DNA from: Microvirga brassicacearum
GTDB taxonomy: Bacteria; Pseudomonadota; Alphaproteobacteria; Rhizobiales; Beijerinckiaceae
NCBI RefSeq assembly: GCF_008757455.1
Contig: NZ_VCMV01000071.1
Location: 62,001 to 126,000, forward strand
Length of the DNA stretch: 64,000 bases
Direction: 5' to 3'
In this document: positions 29,697 through 37,156 of the stretch, in pieces
Layout: every line of letters begins with the position of its first letter
Position numbering within the stretch: position 1 is the stretch's first letter
Notes under the pieces: model-generated
Databases searched by the model: none
Told to the model about the DNA's origin: nothing
What the model saw: only the letters and a program-made list of their open reading frames with translations
Position numbers and translations under genes: made by a program

Positions 29697-31949
29697 CTAT
29701 CCGGCGATGCGGGAGAAATCTGCGACATTGTGCATCGTCTCGCGAATGGCGTTGAGCAGCCGTAAGCGGTTCTCGCGCAGCTCGGAATCCTCCGCATTGA
29801 CCGTCACCTTGTCGAAAAAGTCATCGACGGGGGTGCGCAGGGCCGACAAGGCTCGCATGGCGCCTTCGAAATCCTCGGCCTTCACGTATTCGCGAGATTG
29901 CTCTGCGGCTTGCTCAAGCGTGGCCATAAGACGCTTTTCCTCAGGCGCGCCGCGTTCTTCGATGATTTGGCGATTCGGCGCGTCCGCATAAGCACGCCCG
30001 TCCTTCTTCTCCTCGATGCGCAGGATGTTCGCCGCACGACGATAGCCGGTGAGCAGGTTGGCGCCGTCATCGGTGTCGAGAAAGCGACCGAGCGCCTCGA
30101 CGCGGCGGACAATCATGAAGAGGTCATCCCATAACCAAGACAGAATTGCGCCATTAACGGCGTTAATTAGATCGTGACGAACACCTCTATCCCGAAGGCT
30201 GACTTCCAGACGATCGAAAAAGAAACCTTGAACAAGATCCAGCAAAATTAGTTCTGCTTTTACAGGATCGTCTTCACCAGCACGCCCTTGAGCAGTGAGA
30301 ATTCTCAGTGCACTCGCACACGCTCCATACAATTCAAACCTAAGTTCATTCTCCAAGGCCAACCAAATGACGCCCAACGCCGCCCGCCGCAACGCATAGG
30401 GATCCTTCGATCCCGTCGGCTTCTCATCGATCGCCCAAAAACCCACCAGCGTGTCGATCTTGTCGGCAAGCGCGACCGCCACCGAGACTGGATCGGACGG
30501 CACGCGGTCTGACGGTCCGAGCGGCTTGTAGTGCTCTTCGGCCGCGGCTGCGACGCTCGGGTGCTCGCCCTGCAACGTCGCGTAATAGCGCCCCATCAAC
30601 CCCTGCAATTCGGGAAACTCGCCGACCATTTCGGCCACCAGATCGGCCTTCGCCAGACGGGCCGCACGCTCCGCCAGGTCCGGATCAGCGCCGACGATCG
30701 GCGCAAGCTCCTTCGCCAACGCCGCGATGCGCTCCACGCGCTCGTATTGCGTGCCGAGCTTCTCGTGAAAGACGATCGATTTCAGCTTCTCGAGCCGGTC
30801 TTCCAGCCGCACCTTCTGGTCCGTCTCCCAAAAGAACTTGGCATCCGATAGCCGCGCGCGCACCACCCGCTCGTTGCCGCCGATGATGGTGGCGCCGCCG
30901 TCGCTGGCGACGAGGTTGGAGACGAGCAGGAATTTATTGGAGAGCGCCACAGGCTCTCCTCCCCCTTGTGGGGAGGAGTTGGAGGTGGGGGTGCGAGAGC
31001 CAACAGCGGATGAGTCCGGCGCCGACACCCCCACCCTGGCCCTCCCCTCAAGGGGGAGGGAATCAGGCTGGCGCAAAACGAAACATTTCTGATTGGCGCG
31101 AATGGTCGTGCGGATCACTTCCGGCGGGATTTCGAGAAAGGCCTCGTCGAAGGAGCCCATCAGCACCACCGGCCATTCGACCAGCCCCGCGACCTCTTCG
31201 AGCAGGCCTTCATCCTCCACCAGCTCTAGCCCCTGCGCGAAGGCGAGGTCCTTCGCGTCGTGCAGAATGATGTCCCGGCGCCGGTTCGCATCGAGCACCA
31301 CGCGGGCGCGCTCCAGCGACGGCGCATAATCGTCGAAGCGCCGCACCTTGATGGCGCCCGGCGCCATGAAGCGATGGCCGTGGGTCACGTCGCCCGACGC
31401 GATGCCGTCGACGGAGAAGCGCACCACCTCCGGCTCCTCGGTCTCGGGACCGAAGGTGCAGAGAATGGATTTCAGCGGTCGCACCCAGCGCAGGGCACCG
31501 GCCTCCGTCGAGGCAGCACCCGAGCGCATGGATTTCGGCCATGGGAAGGTGCGGATGATGGCGGGGATGATTTCCGCCAGCACATCTTCCGTCGCCCGGC
31601 CGGGACGCTCGATCAGCGCCACGTAGAACTCGCCCTTCTTCGGATCGGTGACGATCGTCGCCTCATCGAGCGAGGACAAGCCGGCGCTCTTCAAGAATCC
31701 CTGAACGGCGGCCTCGGGCGCCCCGACGCGCGGGCCTTTGCGCTCCTCGCGGACATCCTGGCCTTTCACCGGCAGCCCGACAATGTGGAGCGCCAGCCGG
31801 CGCGGGGTCGCATAGGCCTTGGTGCCCTCATAGACGAAACCGCGCTCGACCAGCGCATCCGTCACCAGCCTCAGCAAATCCTCGGCGGCACGGCGCTGCA
31901 TCCGGGCCGGGATTTCTTCGGAGAAGAGTTCAAGAAGGAGATCGGGCAT
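29697..31949 (-). CDS. glyS: Glycyl-tRNA synthetase beta subunit, with repeat-derived insertion
   Basis: A 750-residue beta subunit of the alpha2beta2 bacterial enzyme that charges tRNA-Gly. The start [20 protein letters not shown], an [15 protein letters not shown] segment near 280, [13 protein letters not shown] near 365 and the C-terminal anticodon-binding part are typical. It is about 40 residues longer than usual. Residues about 295-333, between KCFVLRQ and [13 protein letters not shown], are encoded by an inserted palindromic repeat (30951-31069) that keeps the frame and has no stop. The inserted peptide is rich in Gly, Ser, Pro and Arg and is probably an exposed loop. glyQ lies upstream, but a DUF559 gene separates the two. 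Confidence 0.96.
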   Translation of the reverse strand: MPDLLLELFSEEIPARMQRRAAEDLLRLVTDALVERGFVYEGTKAYATPRRLALHIVGLPVKGQDVREERKGPRVGAPEAAVQGFLKSAGLSSLDEATIVTDPKKGEFYVALIERPGRATEDVLAEIIPAIIRTFPWPKSMRSGAASTEAGALRWVRPLKSILCTFGPETEEPEVVRFSVDGIASGDVTHGHRFMAPGAIKVRRFDDYAPSLERARVVLDANRRRDIILHDAKDLAFAQGLELVEDEGLLEEVAGLVEWPVVLMGSFDEAFLEIPPEVIRTTIRANQKCFVLRQPDSLPLEGRARVGVSAPDSSAVGSRTPTSNSSPQGGGEPVALSNKFLLVSNLVASDGGATIIGGNERVVRARLSDAKFFWETDQKVRLEDRLEKLKSIVFHEKLGTQYERVERIAALAKELAPIVGADPDLAERAARLAKADLVAEMVGEFPELQGLMGRYYATLQGEHPSVAAAAEEHYKPLGPSDRVPSDPVSVAVALADKIDTLVGFWAIDEKPTGSKDPYALRRAALGVIWLALENELRFELYGACASALRILTAQGRAGEDDPVKAELILLDLVQGFFFDRLEVSLRDRGVRHDLINAVNGAILSWLWDDLFMIVRRVEALGRFLDTDDGANLLTGYRRAANILRIEEKKDGRAYADAPNRQIIEERGAPEEKRLMATLEQAAEQSREYVKAEDFEGAMRALSALRTPVDDFFDKVTVNAEDSELRENRLRLLNAIRETMHNVADFSRIAG
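30951..31069. repeat. Palindromic element inserted in frame in glyS
   Basis: Two C/G-rich hairpins (stems 30956-30964/30970-30978 of 9 bp and 31040-31047/31053-31060 of 8 bp) flank an inner inverted pair, GAGGTGGGGGTG and CACCCCCACCC. The unit is one long imperfect inverted repeat of about 105 bases. AGGCT occurs on both edges (30951-30955 and 31065-31069), a possible 5-bp target duplication. The same arms occur at 31971-32030 and 32429-32459. Between edge copies the length is a multiple of three, so glyS stays open. Confidence 0.85.
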
Positions 31950-31966
31950 GGGAAACGCAGCGCCTG

Positions 31967-32401
31967 TTACTCCCCTCCCCCTTGTGGGGAGGGGCCGGGG
32001 GTGGGGGTGTCAGCGCCGGACCCCTGAGGGTTCGCACTGGTTTCAGACGGGGTGTAAAGAGCCGCATGGATCGTGTCGAGTACGACGTCGATCTGCGACA
32101 GGACTTCGTGGTTCCAAAATCGCAAGATCCGATATCCTTGCGAGTTCAACCATGCCGTCCGCTCCGCATCCGCTCGCATGCCCTCATCAAGGCCATGCGG
32201 CGATCCATCCACCTCGATGATCAGCCCTGCTCGGTGACAAACGAAATCGGCGATGTAGGGTCCGACCGGGGCCTGTTTCCGGAAATGCGTGTCGGCGAGG
32301 GGAACGCGGTCGAGATGCCACCACAGACATTTTTCGGCTTCGGTCATGCGCTTGCGGAGGACGCGGGAGAGAGCTGTGTGCGGTTTGCGCGAACGAGACA
32401 T
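31967..32401 (-). CDS. DUF559 restriction-endonuclease-like protein
   Basis: A 144-residue protein starting at the ATG at 32401 ([20 protein letters not shown]). The DUF559 core is complete: [47 protein letters not shown] with candidate active-site Glu/Asp, then [13 protein letters not shown]. The fold is related to the Vsr mismatch endonuclease; the function of the family is not established. The final residues ([16 protein letters not shown]) and the TAA are supplied by the palindromic repeat arm at 31971-32030. It sits between glyQ and glyS in the same direction and is flanked on both sides by arms of that repeat, suggesting it arrived with them. Confidence 0.88.
   Translation of the reverse strand: MSRSRKPHTALSRVLRKRMTEAEKCLWWHLDRVPLADTHFRKQAPVGPYIADFVCHRAGLIIEVDGSPHGLDEGMRADAERTAWLNSQGYRILRFWNHEVLSQIDVVLDTIHAALYTPSETSANPQGSGADTPTPGPSPQGGGE
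31971..32030. repeat. Left arm of the palindromic repeat next to DUF559
   Basis: CCCCTCCCC/GGGGAGGGG forms a 9-bp stem (31972-31980 and 31986-31994, loop CTTGT), followed by GGGGGTGGGGGTGTCAGCGC. The loop is identical to the left hairpin in glyS and the stem differs by a paired change (T-A there, C-G here). It encodes the C terminus of the DUF559 protein and lies only about 20 bases before the glyS start. Confidence 0.85.
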
Positions 32402-32428
32402 GAGCTTTAGCGATCCGGCTGGAGTTGG

Positions 32429-32459
32429 CACCCCCACCCTCCCCACAAGGGGGAGGGAA
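32429..32459. repeat. Right arm of the palindromic repeat
   Basis: CACCCCCACC followed by the 8-bp stem CCCTCCCC/GGGGAGGG (32437-32444 and 32450-32457). The outer end AAGGGGGAGGGAAT is the same as the right edge of the element in glyS. It lies just upstream of the DUF559 start. Confidence 0.8.
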
Positions 32460-32497
32460 TAGAGTTGCGCTCCCCACCCCGGCGCTTTTCAGCACCG

Positions 32498-32520
32498 ACC
32501 CTCCCCGTCAAGGGGAGGGT
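32498..32520. repeat. Additional hairpin of the same repeat type after glyQ
   Basis: ACCCTCCCC/GGGGAGGGT is a 9-bp stem with loop GTCAA, about 30 bases past the glyQ stop. It resembles single arms of the palindromic family and could also act as a hairpin at the glyQ 3' end. Confidence 0.65.
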
Positions 32521-32550
32521 TGAAGTAGCCTCGTTTCACCCGCTACGCCC

Positions 32551-33492
32551 TCACGCCACCTCTCCGCCGCCCTCCGTCCGCAGCCACGCCGCCCCGCACG
32601 CCTTCGCCAGTTCCCGCACGCGCAGGATATAGCTCTGCCGCTCCGTCACCGAGATCACGCCGCGGGCGTCGAGCAGGTTGAAGACGTGGCTTGCCTTGAT
32701 GGCCTGGTCGTAGGCGGGAAGGGCCATCAGGTGGCGGTTGTCGTTGGCGCCTTCCTTCGGCTCGCCGTCGGCGAGGTATTTCCGGCACGCGGCCTCGGCG
32801 TCGCGGAAATGGCGGAAGAGCATTTCGGTATCGGCGTATTCGAAATTGTGCCGCGAGAATTCCTGCTCGGCCTGTTTGAAAATCTCGCCGTAGGTGACCT
32901 TCCGGTCGCCCTCGAGCCCGTTGAAATTGAGGTCGTAGATCGACTCGACGCCCTGCAGGTACATGGCGAGACGCTCGAGGCCATAGGTGAGTTCGCCCGC
33001 GACCGGTGAGCACTCGAAGCCAGCGACCTGCTGAAAGTAAGTGAATTGCGACACTTCCATGCCGTCGCACCAGCATTCCCAGCCGAGGCCCCAGGCGCCG
33101 AGCGTCGGGCTTTCCCAGTCATCCTCGACGAAACGGATGTCGTGCAGGGCCGTATCGATGCCGATCGCCTCGAGCGACTTCACGTAGAGGTCCTGGATGT
33201 CGGGCGGGTTCGGCTTCAGGATGACCTGAAACTGATAATAATGCTGAAGCCGGTTGGGGTTTTCGCCGTAGCGGCCGTCCTTCGGGCGCCGCGAGGGCTG
33301 GGCGTAGGCCGCGCGCCAGGGTCTTGGCCCCAAAGCCCGCAAGGTGGTGGCCGGATGAAAGGTGCCGGCGCCCATTTCCATGTCGTAGGGCTGGAGAATG
33401 ACGCAGCCCTGCTCCGCCCAATAGCGCTGGAGCGTGAGAATCAGCCCCTGAAAGGAGCGCGCAGGGTTCATGTGCGCGGGTTCGCTGGTCAT
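32551..33492 (-). CDS. glyQ: Glycyl-tRNA synthetase alpha subunit
   Basis: A 313-residue catalytic alpha subunit of normal length. Family segments are [20 protein letters not shown] near 12, [20 protein letters not shown] near 33, [20 protein letters not shown] near 60 and [20 protein letters not shown] near 150. It forms glycyl-adenylate and, with GlyS, charges tRNA-Gly. The partner gene glyS is 600 bases downstream, with the DUF559 gene and repeats between. Confidence 0.98.
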   Translation of the reverse strand: MTSEPAHMNPARSFQGLILTLQRYWAEQGCVILQPYDMEMGAGTFHPATTLRALGPRPWRAAYAQPSRRPKDGRYGENPNRLQHYYQFQVILKPNPPDIQDLYVKSLEAIGIDTALHDIRFVEDDWESPTLGAWGLGWECWCDGMEVSQFTYFQQVAGFECSPVAGELTYGLERLAMYLQGVESIYDLNFNGLEGDRKVTYGEIFKQAEQEFSRHNFEYADTEMLFRHFRDAEAACRKYLADGEPKEGANDNRHLMALPAYDQAIKASHVFNLLDARGVISVTERQSYILRVRELAKACGAAWLRTEGGGEVA

Positions 33493-33584
33493 GCTGGAAA
33501 CCGGAATCGTGATTGAAAATGTCAGCCGAACCCTTGGGATGGGGGCCGGCGCGAGTCAAGTTTTGCCCTGCCCTTTGCCGGCCC

Positions 33585-34466
33585 TTACAAACCGAGGCGC
33601 GACCAGGCCGAGCGCTCTTCCACCGCACCGAGAACTTCAGACGGGTCGAGAAGGCTCGACTGGCCGGCGTCGCGACGCCCCAGCAGGCGGCCGAGCAGCG
33701 GCGCGCGGGCGGGCTCGATCATGCGAAGCTGCACCTTGTCGCCGAACCGCTGGCGCAGGATCGAGCGGATATCGCCCAAGCCATCGACGAGACCGAGACT
33801 GACGGCTTCCTGCCCCACCCAGAAGGCGCCCGAGAACAGCTCTTCGTTGTCCGTCTGCAGTTTTTCGCCCCGGCGCGAGCGGACGAGGCCTTCGAAAACC
33901 TCGTGAATGCTGCGCTGGAGCGCTTTCAGGCGCGCCACGTCCTTCGGATTTTCGGGCTGGAACGGGTCGAGCATCGCCTTGTTGTCGCCGGCGGTGTGAA
34001 CCCGGCGCTCGATGCCGAAACGCTCGATCAGGCGGTCGAAGCCGAAACTAGCCGACACCACCCCGATCGACCCGACGATGGAGGCGGGATCGGCGTAAAT
34101 CTCGTCGGCCGCGCAGGCGATCATGTAGCCGCCGGAGGCCGCCGCATCTTCGACGAAGGCGAAAACCGGCAGCTTCTTCTCCTCGGCGAAAGCGCGGATG
34201 CGCCGGTAGATCAGATGCGATTGCGCCGCCGATCCCCCCGGGGAATTGATCACGAACGCCACGGCGCTCGCGTTCGGCACCGCGAAGGCGCGCTCCAGCA
34301 AGGGCGCCACATTCGCCATGGCAAGCCCCGAGCGCAGCGGCATGACGGCGCCGATCGCGCCGCTGAGGCGCACCACCGGGACGACCGGATGCCGGGTCCG
34401 GAAACGGGCCGGAATCAGGAAGTGCAGGCGCTCGGGGAGATAGGCGGAGAGGGGCTTTGCGGACAT
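33585..34466 (-). CDS. S49 family serine peptidase (SppA/SohB-like)
   Basis: About 293 residues from the ATG at 34466 (MSAKPLSAYLPERLHFLIPA); ATGs a few codons upstream cannot be excluded. Peptidase features: INSPGGSAAQSHLIYRRIRA near 75, the nucleophile Ser in AAASGGYMIACAADEIYADP near 115, and the likely general-base Lys in TAGDNKAMLDPFQPEN near 165. Short S49 peptidases degrade signal peptides or membrane protein fragments; this one lacks an obvious N-terminal membrane anchor. Upstream of it, divergently, is a small secreted protein gene. Confidence 0.9.
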   Translation of the reverse strand: MSAKPLSAYLPERLHFLIPARFRTRHPVVPVVRLSGAIGAVMPLRSGLAMANVAPLLERAFAVPNASAVAFVINSPGGSAAQSHLIYRRIRAFAEEKKLPVFAFVEDAAASGGYMIACAADEIYADPASIVGSIGVVSASFGFDRLIERFGIERRVHTAGDNKAMLDPFQPENPKDVARLKALQRSIHEVFEGLVRSRRGEKLQTDNEELFSGAFWVGQEAVSLGLVDGLGDIRSILRQRFGDKVQLRMIEPARAPLLGRLLGRRDAGQSSLLDPSEVLGAVEERSAWSRLGL

Positions 34467-34640
34467 GGCTTCCATGTAATGCATCGAGCTAAAACTGCGA
34501 GTCGAAACAGCCAAGATGAACATACCGCAACGGAATGTCGGGGGCGCATTCAGTTACGATCGCTTAAACAATCAACGCTAGAACAAGGCATGTCGAAACA
34601 ATATTGCGCACCGACCGCTGCCCGAGTGAGGAGAATTGTG

Positions 34641-35006
34641 ATGCGGAAACTGCTTCTTGGCATTCTTGGTTTTGCGGCTATCGGCTTTGGCGCCGCCGCT
34701 TTCCAGCCGGCTGAAGCCCAGCCTTATTATCCGGGCTATCGTGCGGGCCCCATCTCGGTGGAATTCCGAGGCGACCGCGGCTACCGGGACGGCTATCGTC
34801 CGGTGGAATACCGGGGTGATCGCGGCTACCGGGGCGATCGCGGCCACCGGTCGGCTTATTATCGGGGCGGTTATCGGGATGGTTACGGCCCGCGCCGTCA
34901 CGGCTATTACCGCCCGGCCTTCGCCGCGCCGCGCTGCTTCGTGCGCATGGAGCGCGCCTGGAACGGCTGGCGCTGGATCCGGCAGCCGGTTCGCGTCTGT
35001 CGCTAA
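34641..35006 (+). CDS. Small secreted Gly/Tyr/Arg-rich protein
   Basis: A 121-residue protein with a clear signal peptide (MRKLLLGILGFAAIGFGAAA, cleavage after AEA at about 25) and GAGGAGAA upstream. The mature part is built from GDRGYR/YRGG-type repeats (about 38-85), then a conserved-looking tail CFVRMERAWNGWRWIRQPVR with two Cys that could pair. Similar basic, Tyr-rich exported proteins are common in Hyphomicrobiales but have no assigned role. A strong terminator follows directly. Confidence 0.8.
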   Translation: MRKLLLGILGFAAIGFGAAAFQPAEAQPYYPGYRAGPISVEFRGDRGYRDGYRPVEYRGDRGYRGDRGHRSAYYRGGYRDGYGPRRHGYYRPAFAAPRCFVRMERAWNGWRWIRQPVRVCR

Positions 35007-35025
35007 GCTTTTTCGCCGAACGAAG

Positions 35026-35049
35026 CGGGCGCCTCAGGGCGCCCGTTTT
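35026..35049 (+). terminator. Rho-independent terminator
   Basis: CGGGCGCC/GGCGCCCG, 8-bp stem with TCAG loop and a following TTTT, 20 bases after the small secreted protein gene. The T-tract touches the stop of the convergent methyltransferase gene. Confidence 0.85.
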
Positions 35050-35789
35050 CATGTGAGGAAAGCCTCGCCCCGATGCAAAGCTTCGGATTGCGGCGTGAAG
35101 CGCCCTTCGACCGTGTTGAGGATGACCGGCGGCGCGATGGTCAAGGGTGCACGGCTTCCCTTCGTGCCGCCGAGCAGGAAGCGAATCGCCGGCTGATCGG
35201 CCTGCGGGTGAACAAAACGCAGTTCAACCCCGCCAAGCCCCCTCGACACGGCCGCAAGGCAATCCGCCAGCCGGTCGGCACGGTGGATCAGGACGAGGCG
35301 GCCTTTCGGTTTCAGCAGGTTGAGGCAGGCCGAAAGCCAGGCATCAAGGCCGCCCGCCGGCAGGGCATGCGCCGCCGCCCTGCGCGCGTCCGGCGAGATT
35401 CGGGCCTGCCCCTCTTCGAGAAAGGGCGGATTGGTGAGGACCCAATCGGCGCGCTCGGGCTGCAGGCCCGATTGCCGCAGCGACGCCCGATCCAGAACAT
35501 CCGCGACCGCCACATGCGCCGGCACGCCGTTGGTCTCGCAATTGAACCGGCATAGCCCGGCGAGATCCGGGTCGCGCTCGACGAAGACATAATCCGCATG
35601 GGGAACGCGGTTTGCCGCCATGAGACCCACTGCGCCGGTGGCGGCGCCGATATCCAGCACCAGGTCGCCCCGCCGGATTCGCGCCGCGGCCGCCAGCAGG
35701 ACAGCGTCGGTGCCGGCCCGGTGGCCCTTGGCCGGCTGGCGCAGGTTGACCTTTCCGCCGAGCAGCAGGTCGTCGGTGGTTTCAATCAT
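35049..35789 (-). CDS. N6-adenine methyltransferase, TrmN6-like
   Basis: A 246-residue class I SAM methyltransferase. SAM site: LVLDIGAATGAVGLMAANR near 40. The catalytic NPPF motif is in VLTNPPFLEEGQ near 120, as expected for an amino-methyltransferase. The start LLLGGKVNLRQPAKGHRAGT and overall length match proteins annotated as tRNA1(Val) A37 N6-methyltransferase (TrmN6/YfiC). The tRNA target is inferred. Its ATG overlaps the DUF2007 stop by 4 bases (ATGA), so the two are translationally coupled. Confidence 0.88.
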   Translation of the reverse strand: MIETTDDLLLGGKVNLRQPAKGHRAGTDAVLLAAAARIRRGDLVLDIGAATGAVGLMAANRVPHADYVFVERDPDLAGLCRFNCETNGVPAHVAVADVLDRASLRQSGLQPERADWVLTNPPFLEEGQARISPDARRAAAHALPAGGLDAWLSACLNLLKPKGRLVLIHRADRLADCLAAVSRGLGGVELRFVHPQADQPAIRFLLGGTKGSRAPLTIAPPVILNTVEGRFTPQSEALHRGEAFLT

Positions 35790-36007
35790 GAAAGCAATTC
35801 GGCCTTGAGCCCGGCTTCGTCAATCAGCCGGCGGGCCTGCGTAACATGATCCGCCGGAACCAGGACCCGGCGCGGGAACGCGCCGATCATGCCTTCGAGC
35901 GCGCTCATGTGCAGGTCGGCCACAAAAAACGGGATATTGGCGTTCTCCAACAAGGATTGTAGGAAGCCAAGCAGAACGAGATCGCTCGTGCGGACGATTT
36001 CGATCAT
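35786..36007 (-). CDS. DUF2007 small protein
   Basis: A 73-residue protein, MIEIVRTSDLVLLGFLQSLL-ENANIPFFVADLH, matching the DUF2007 family, small ferredoxin-like-fold proteins possibly involved in signalling or protein contacts. RRVLVPADHVTQARRLIDEA near the C terminus is the family's typical end. It is the first gene of a two-gene unit with the overlapping methyltransferase. Divergent from the polyprenyl synthase gene. Confidence 0.9.
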   Translation of the reverse strand: MIEIVRTSDLVLLGFLQSLLENANIPFFVADLHMSALEGMIGAFPRRVLVPADHVTQARRLIDEAGLKAELLS

Positions 36008-36120
36008 CGGGCCCCGGTCTCCCTTGCGGCAAGCTTTCGCGTTGCGGCATGGGAATCACCATGCCACGGTAATTTCATATTCCTACCGGCTCACCTTGCC
36101 GGCAACCCGGGTTTTCAGGC

Positions 36121-37140
36121 GTGGGCGTCGTCGTACCATTCGAAGATAAGCATCCCGACAGGAATCCGAGCATCGAAAAGCTCGTGTCGTTGGTGGCAGC
36201 CGACATGCAGCGGGTCAACACCATGATCCTGTCGCGCACCGGATCCGACGTGACGATGATCCCCGAGGTGGCAAACCACCTGATCTCGTCGGGCGGCAAG
36301 CGCCTGCGTCCGATGCTGACCCTCGCGACCGCCAGCCTCTCGGGCTATGAGGGCGACGGCCACGTGAAGCTCGCGGCCAGCGTCGAGTTCATGCACACCG
36401 CCACCCTCCTCCACGACGATGTGGTGGATGAAAGCGACATGCGCCGCGGGAAGATCGCGGCCCGCATCAAATGGGGCAACGAGGCCAGCGTCCTCGTCGG
36501 TGACTTTCTTCTCGGCCAGGCTTTCCGCATGATGGTGGAGGTAGGCTCGCTGCGCGCCCTCGATATCCTGTCGGCCGCCGCCACGGTGATTGCCGAAGGC
36601 GAGGTCATGCAGCTGGCTGCTGCGAAGAACACCGAGACCACCGAAGACGAGTATCTGGCGGTGATCCGCGGCAAGACCGCGGAGTTGTTCGCGGCCGCCT
36701 GCGAAGTCGGTCCCGTCATCGCCAACCGGCCCAAGGCCGAGCAGGCCGCCTGCCGGTCCTACGGGATGAATCTCGGCATCGCTTTCCAGTTGGTGGACGA
36801 CGCGCTGGATTATGGCGGCACGGCCGCGGCGCTCGGCAAGAATGTCGGCGACGATCTTCGCGAGGGCAAGATCACCCTGCCGGTCGTGCTGTCGTTCCGG
36901 CGCGGCTCATTGGAAGAACGCGCGTTCTGGAAGCGCGTGCTCGAACAGGGGGAGGTCGAGGACGGCGATCTTGAGAAGGCCATCGCGATCATGCGCCGGC
37001 ACCGGGCACTTGAAGACACGGTGGAGCGCGCCCGGCATTACGGCGCCATGGCGCGGGACGCGCTCGCGCTCTTCCCCGATGGCCCGCTCAAGCAGGCGCT
37101 CCTCGACACCGTCGATTTCTGCATCGCGCGGGCGCATTGA
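36121..37140 (+). CDS. ispB: Polyprenyl (octaprenyl/decaprenyl) diphosphate synthase
   Basis: A 339-residue trans-prenyltransferase starting at a GTG (MGVVVPFEDKHPDRNPSIEK). Both Asp-rich motifs are present: LLHDDVVDESDMRRG near 97 and FQLVDDALDYGG near 225; GGKRLRPMLTL near 59 binds diphosphate. It chain-elongates farnesyl diphosphate with isopentenyl diphosphate to make the ubiquinone side chain. The exact chain length cannot be read; decaprenyl would be usual for this order. Confidence 0.94.
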   Translation: MGVVVPFEDKHPDRNPSIEKLVSLVAADMQRVNTMILSRTGSDVTMIPEVANHLISSGGKRLRPMLTLATASLSGYEGDGHVKLAASVEFMHTATLLHDDVVDESDMRRGKIAARIKWGNEASVLVGDFLLGQAFRMMVEVGSLRALDILSAAATVIAEGEVMQLAAAKNTETTEDEYLAVIRGKTAELFAAACEVGPVIANRPKAEQAACRSYGMNLGIAFQLVDDALDYGGTAAALGKNVGDDLREGKITLPVVLSFRRGSLEERAFWKRVLEQGEVEDGDLEKAIAIMRRHRALEDTVERARHYGAMARDALALFPDGPLKQALLDTVDFCIARAH

Positions 37141-37156
37141 GGCATCGCCTGCTGCA

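Larger units (their letters stand above)
31971..32459. mobile_element. Possible composite element: DUF559 gene between palindrome arms
   Basis: The left arm (31971-32030) and right arm (32429-32459) are in the same order and orientation as in the compact 105-base element inside glyS, but here about 400 bases with the DUF559 gene lie between them. This is what one would see if the glyS copy were a short form and this the gene-bearing form. No transposase, tRNA target or clear target duplication is visible, so mobility is inference only. Confidence 0.4.
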
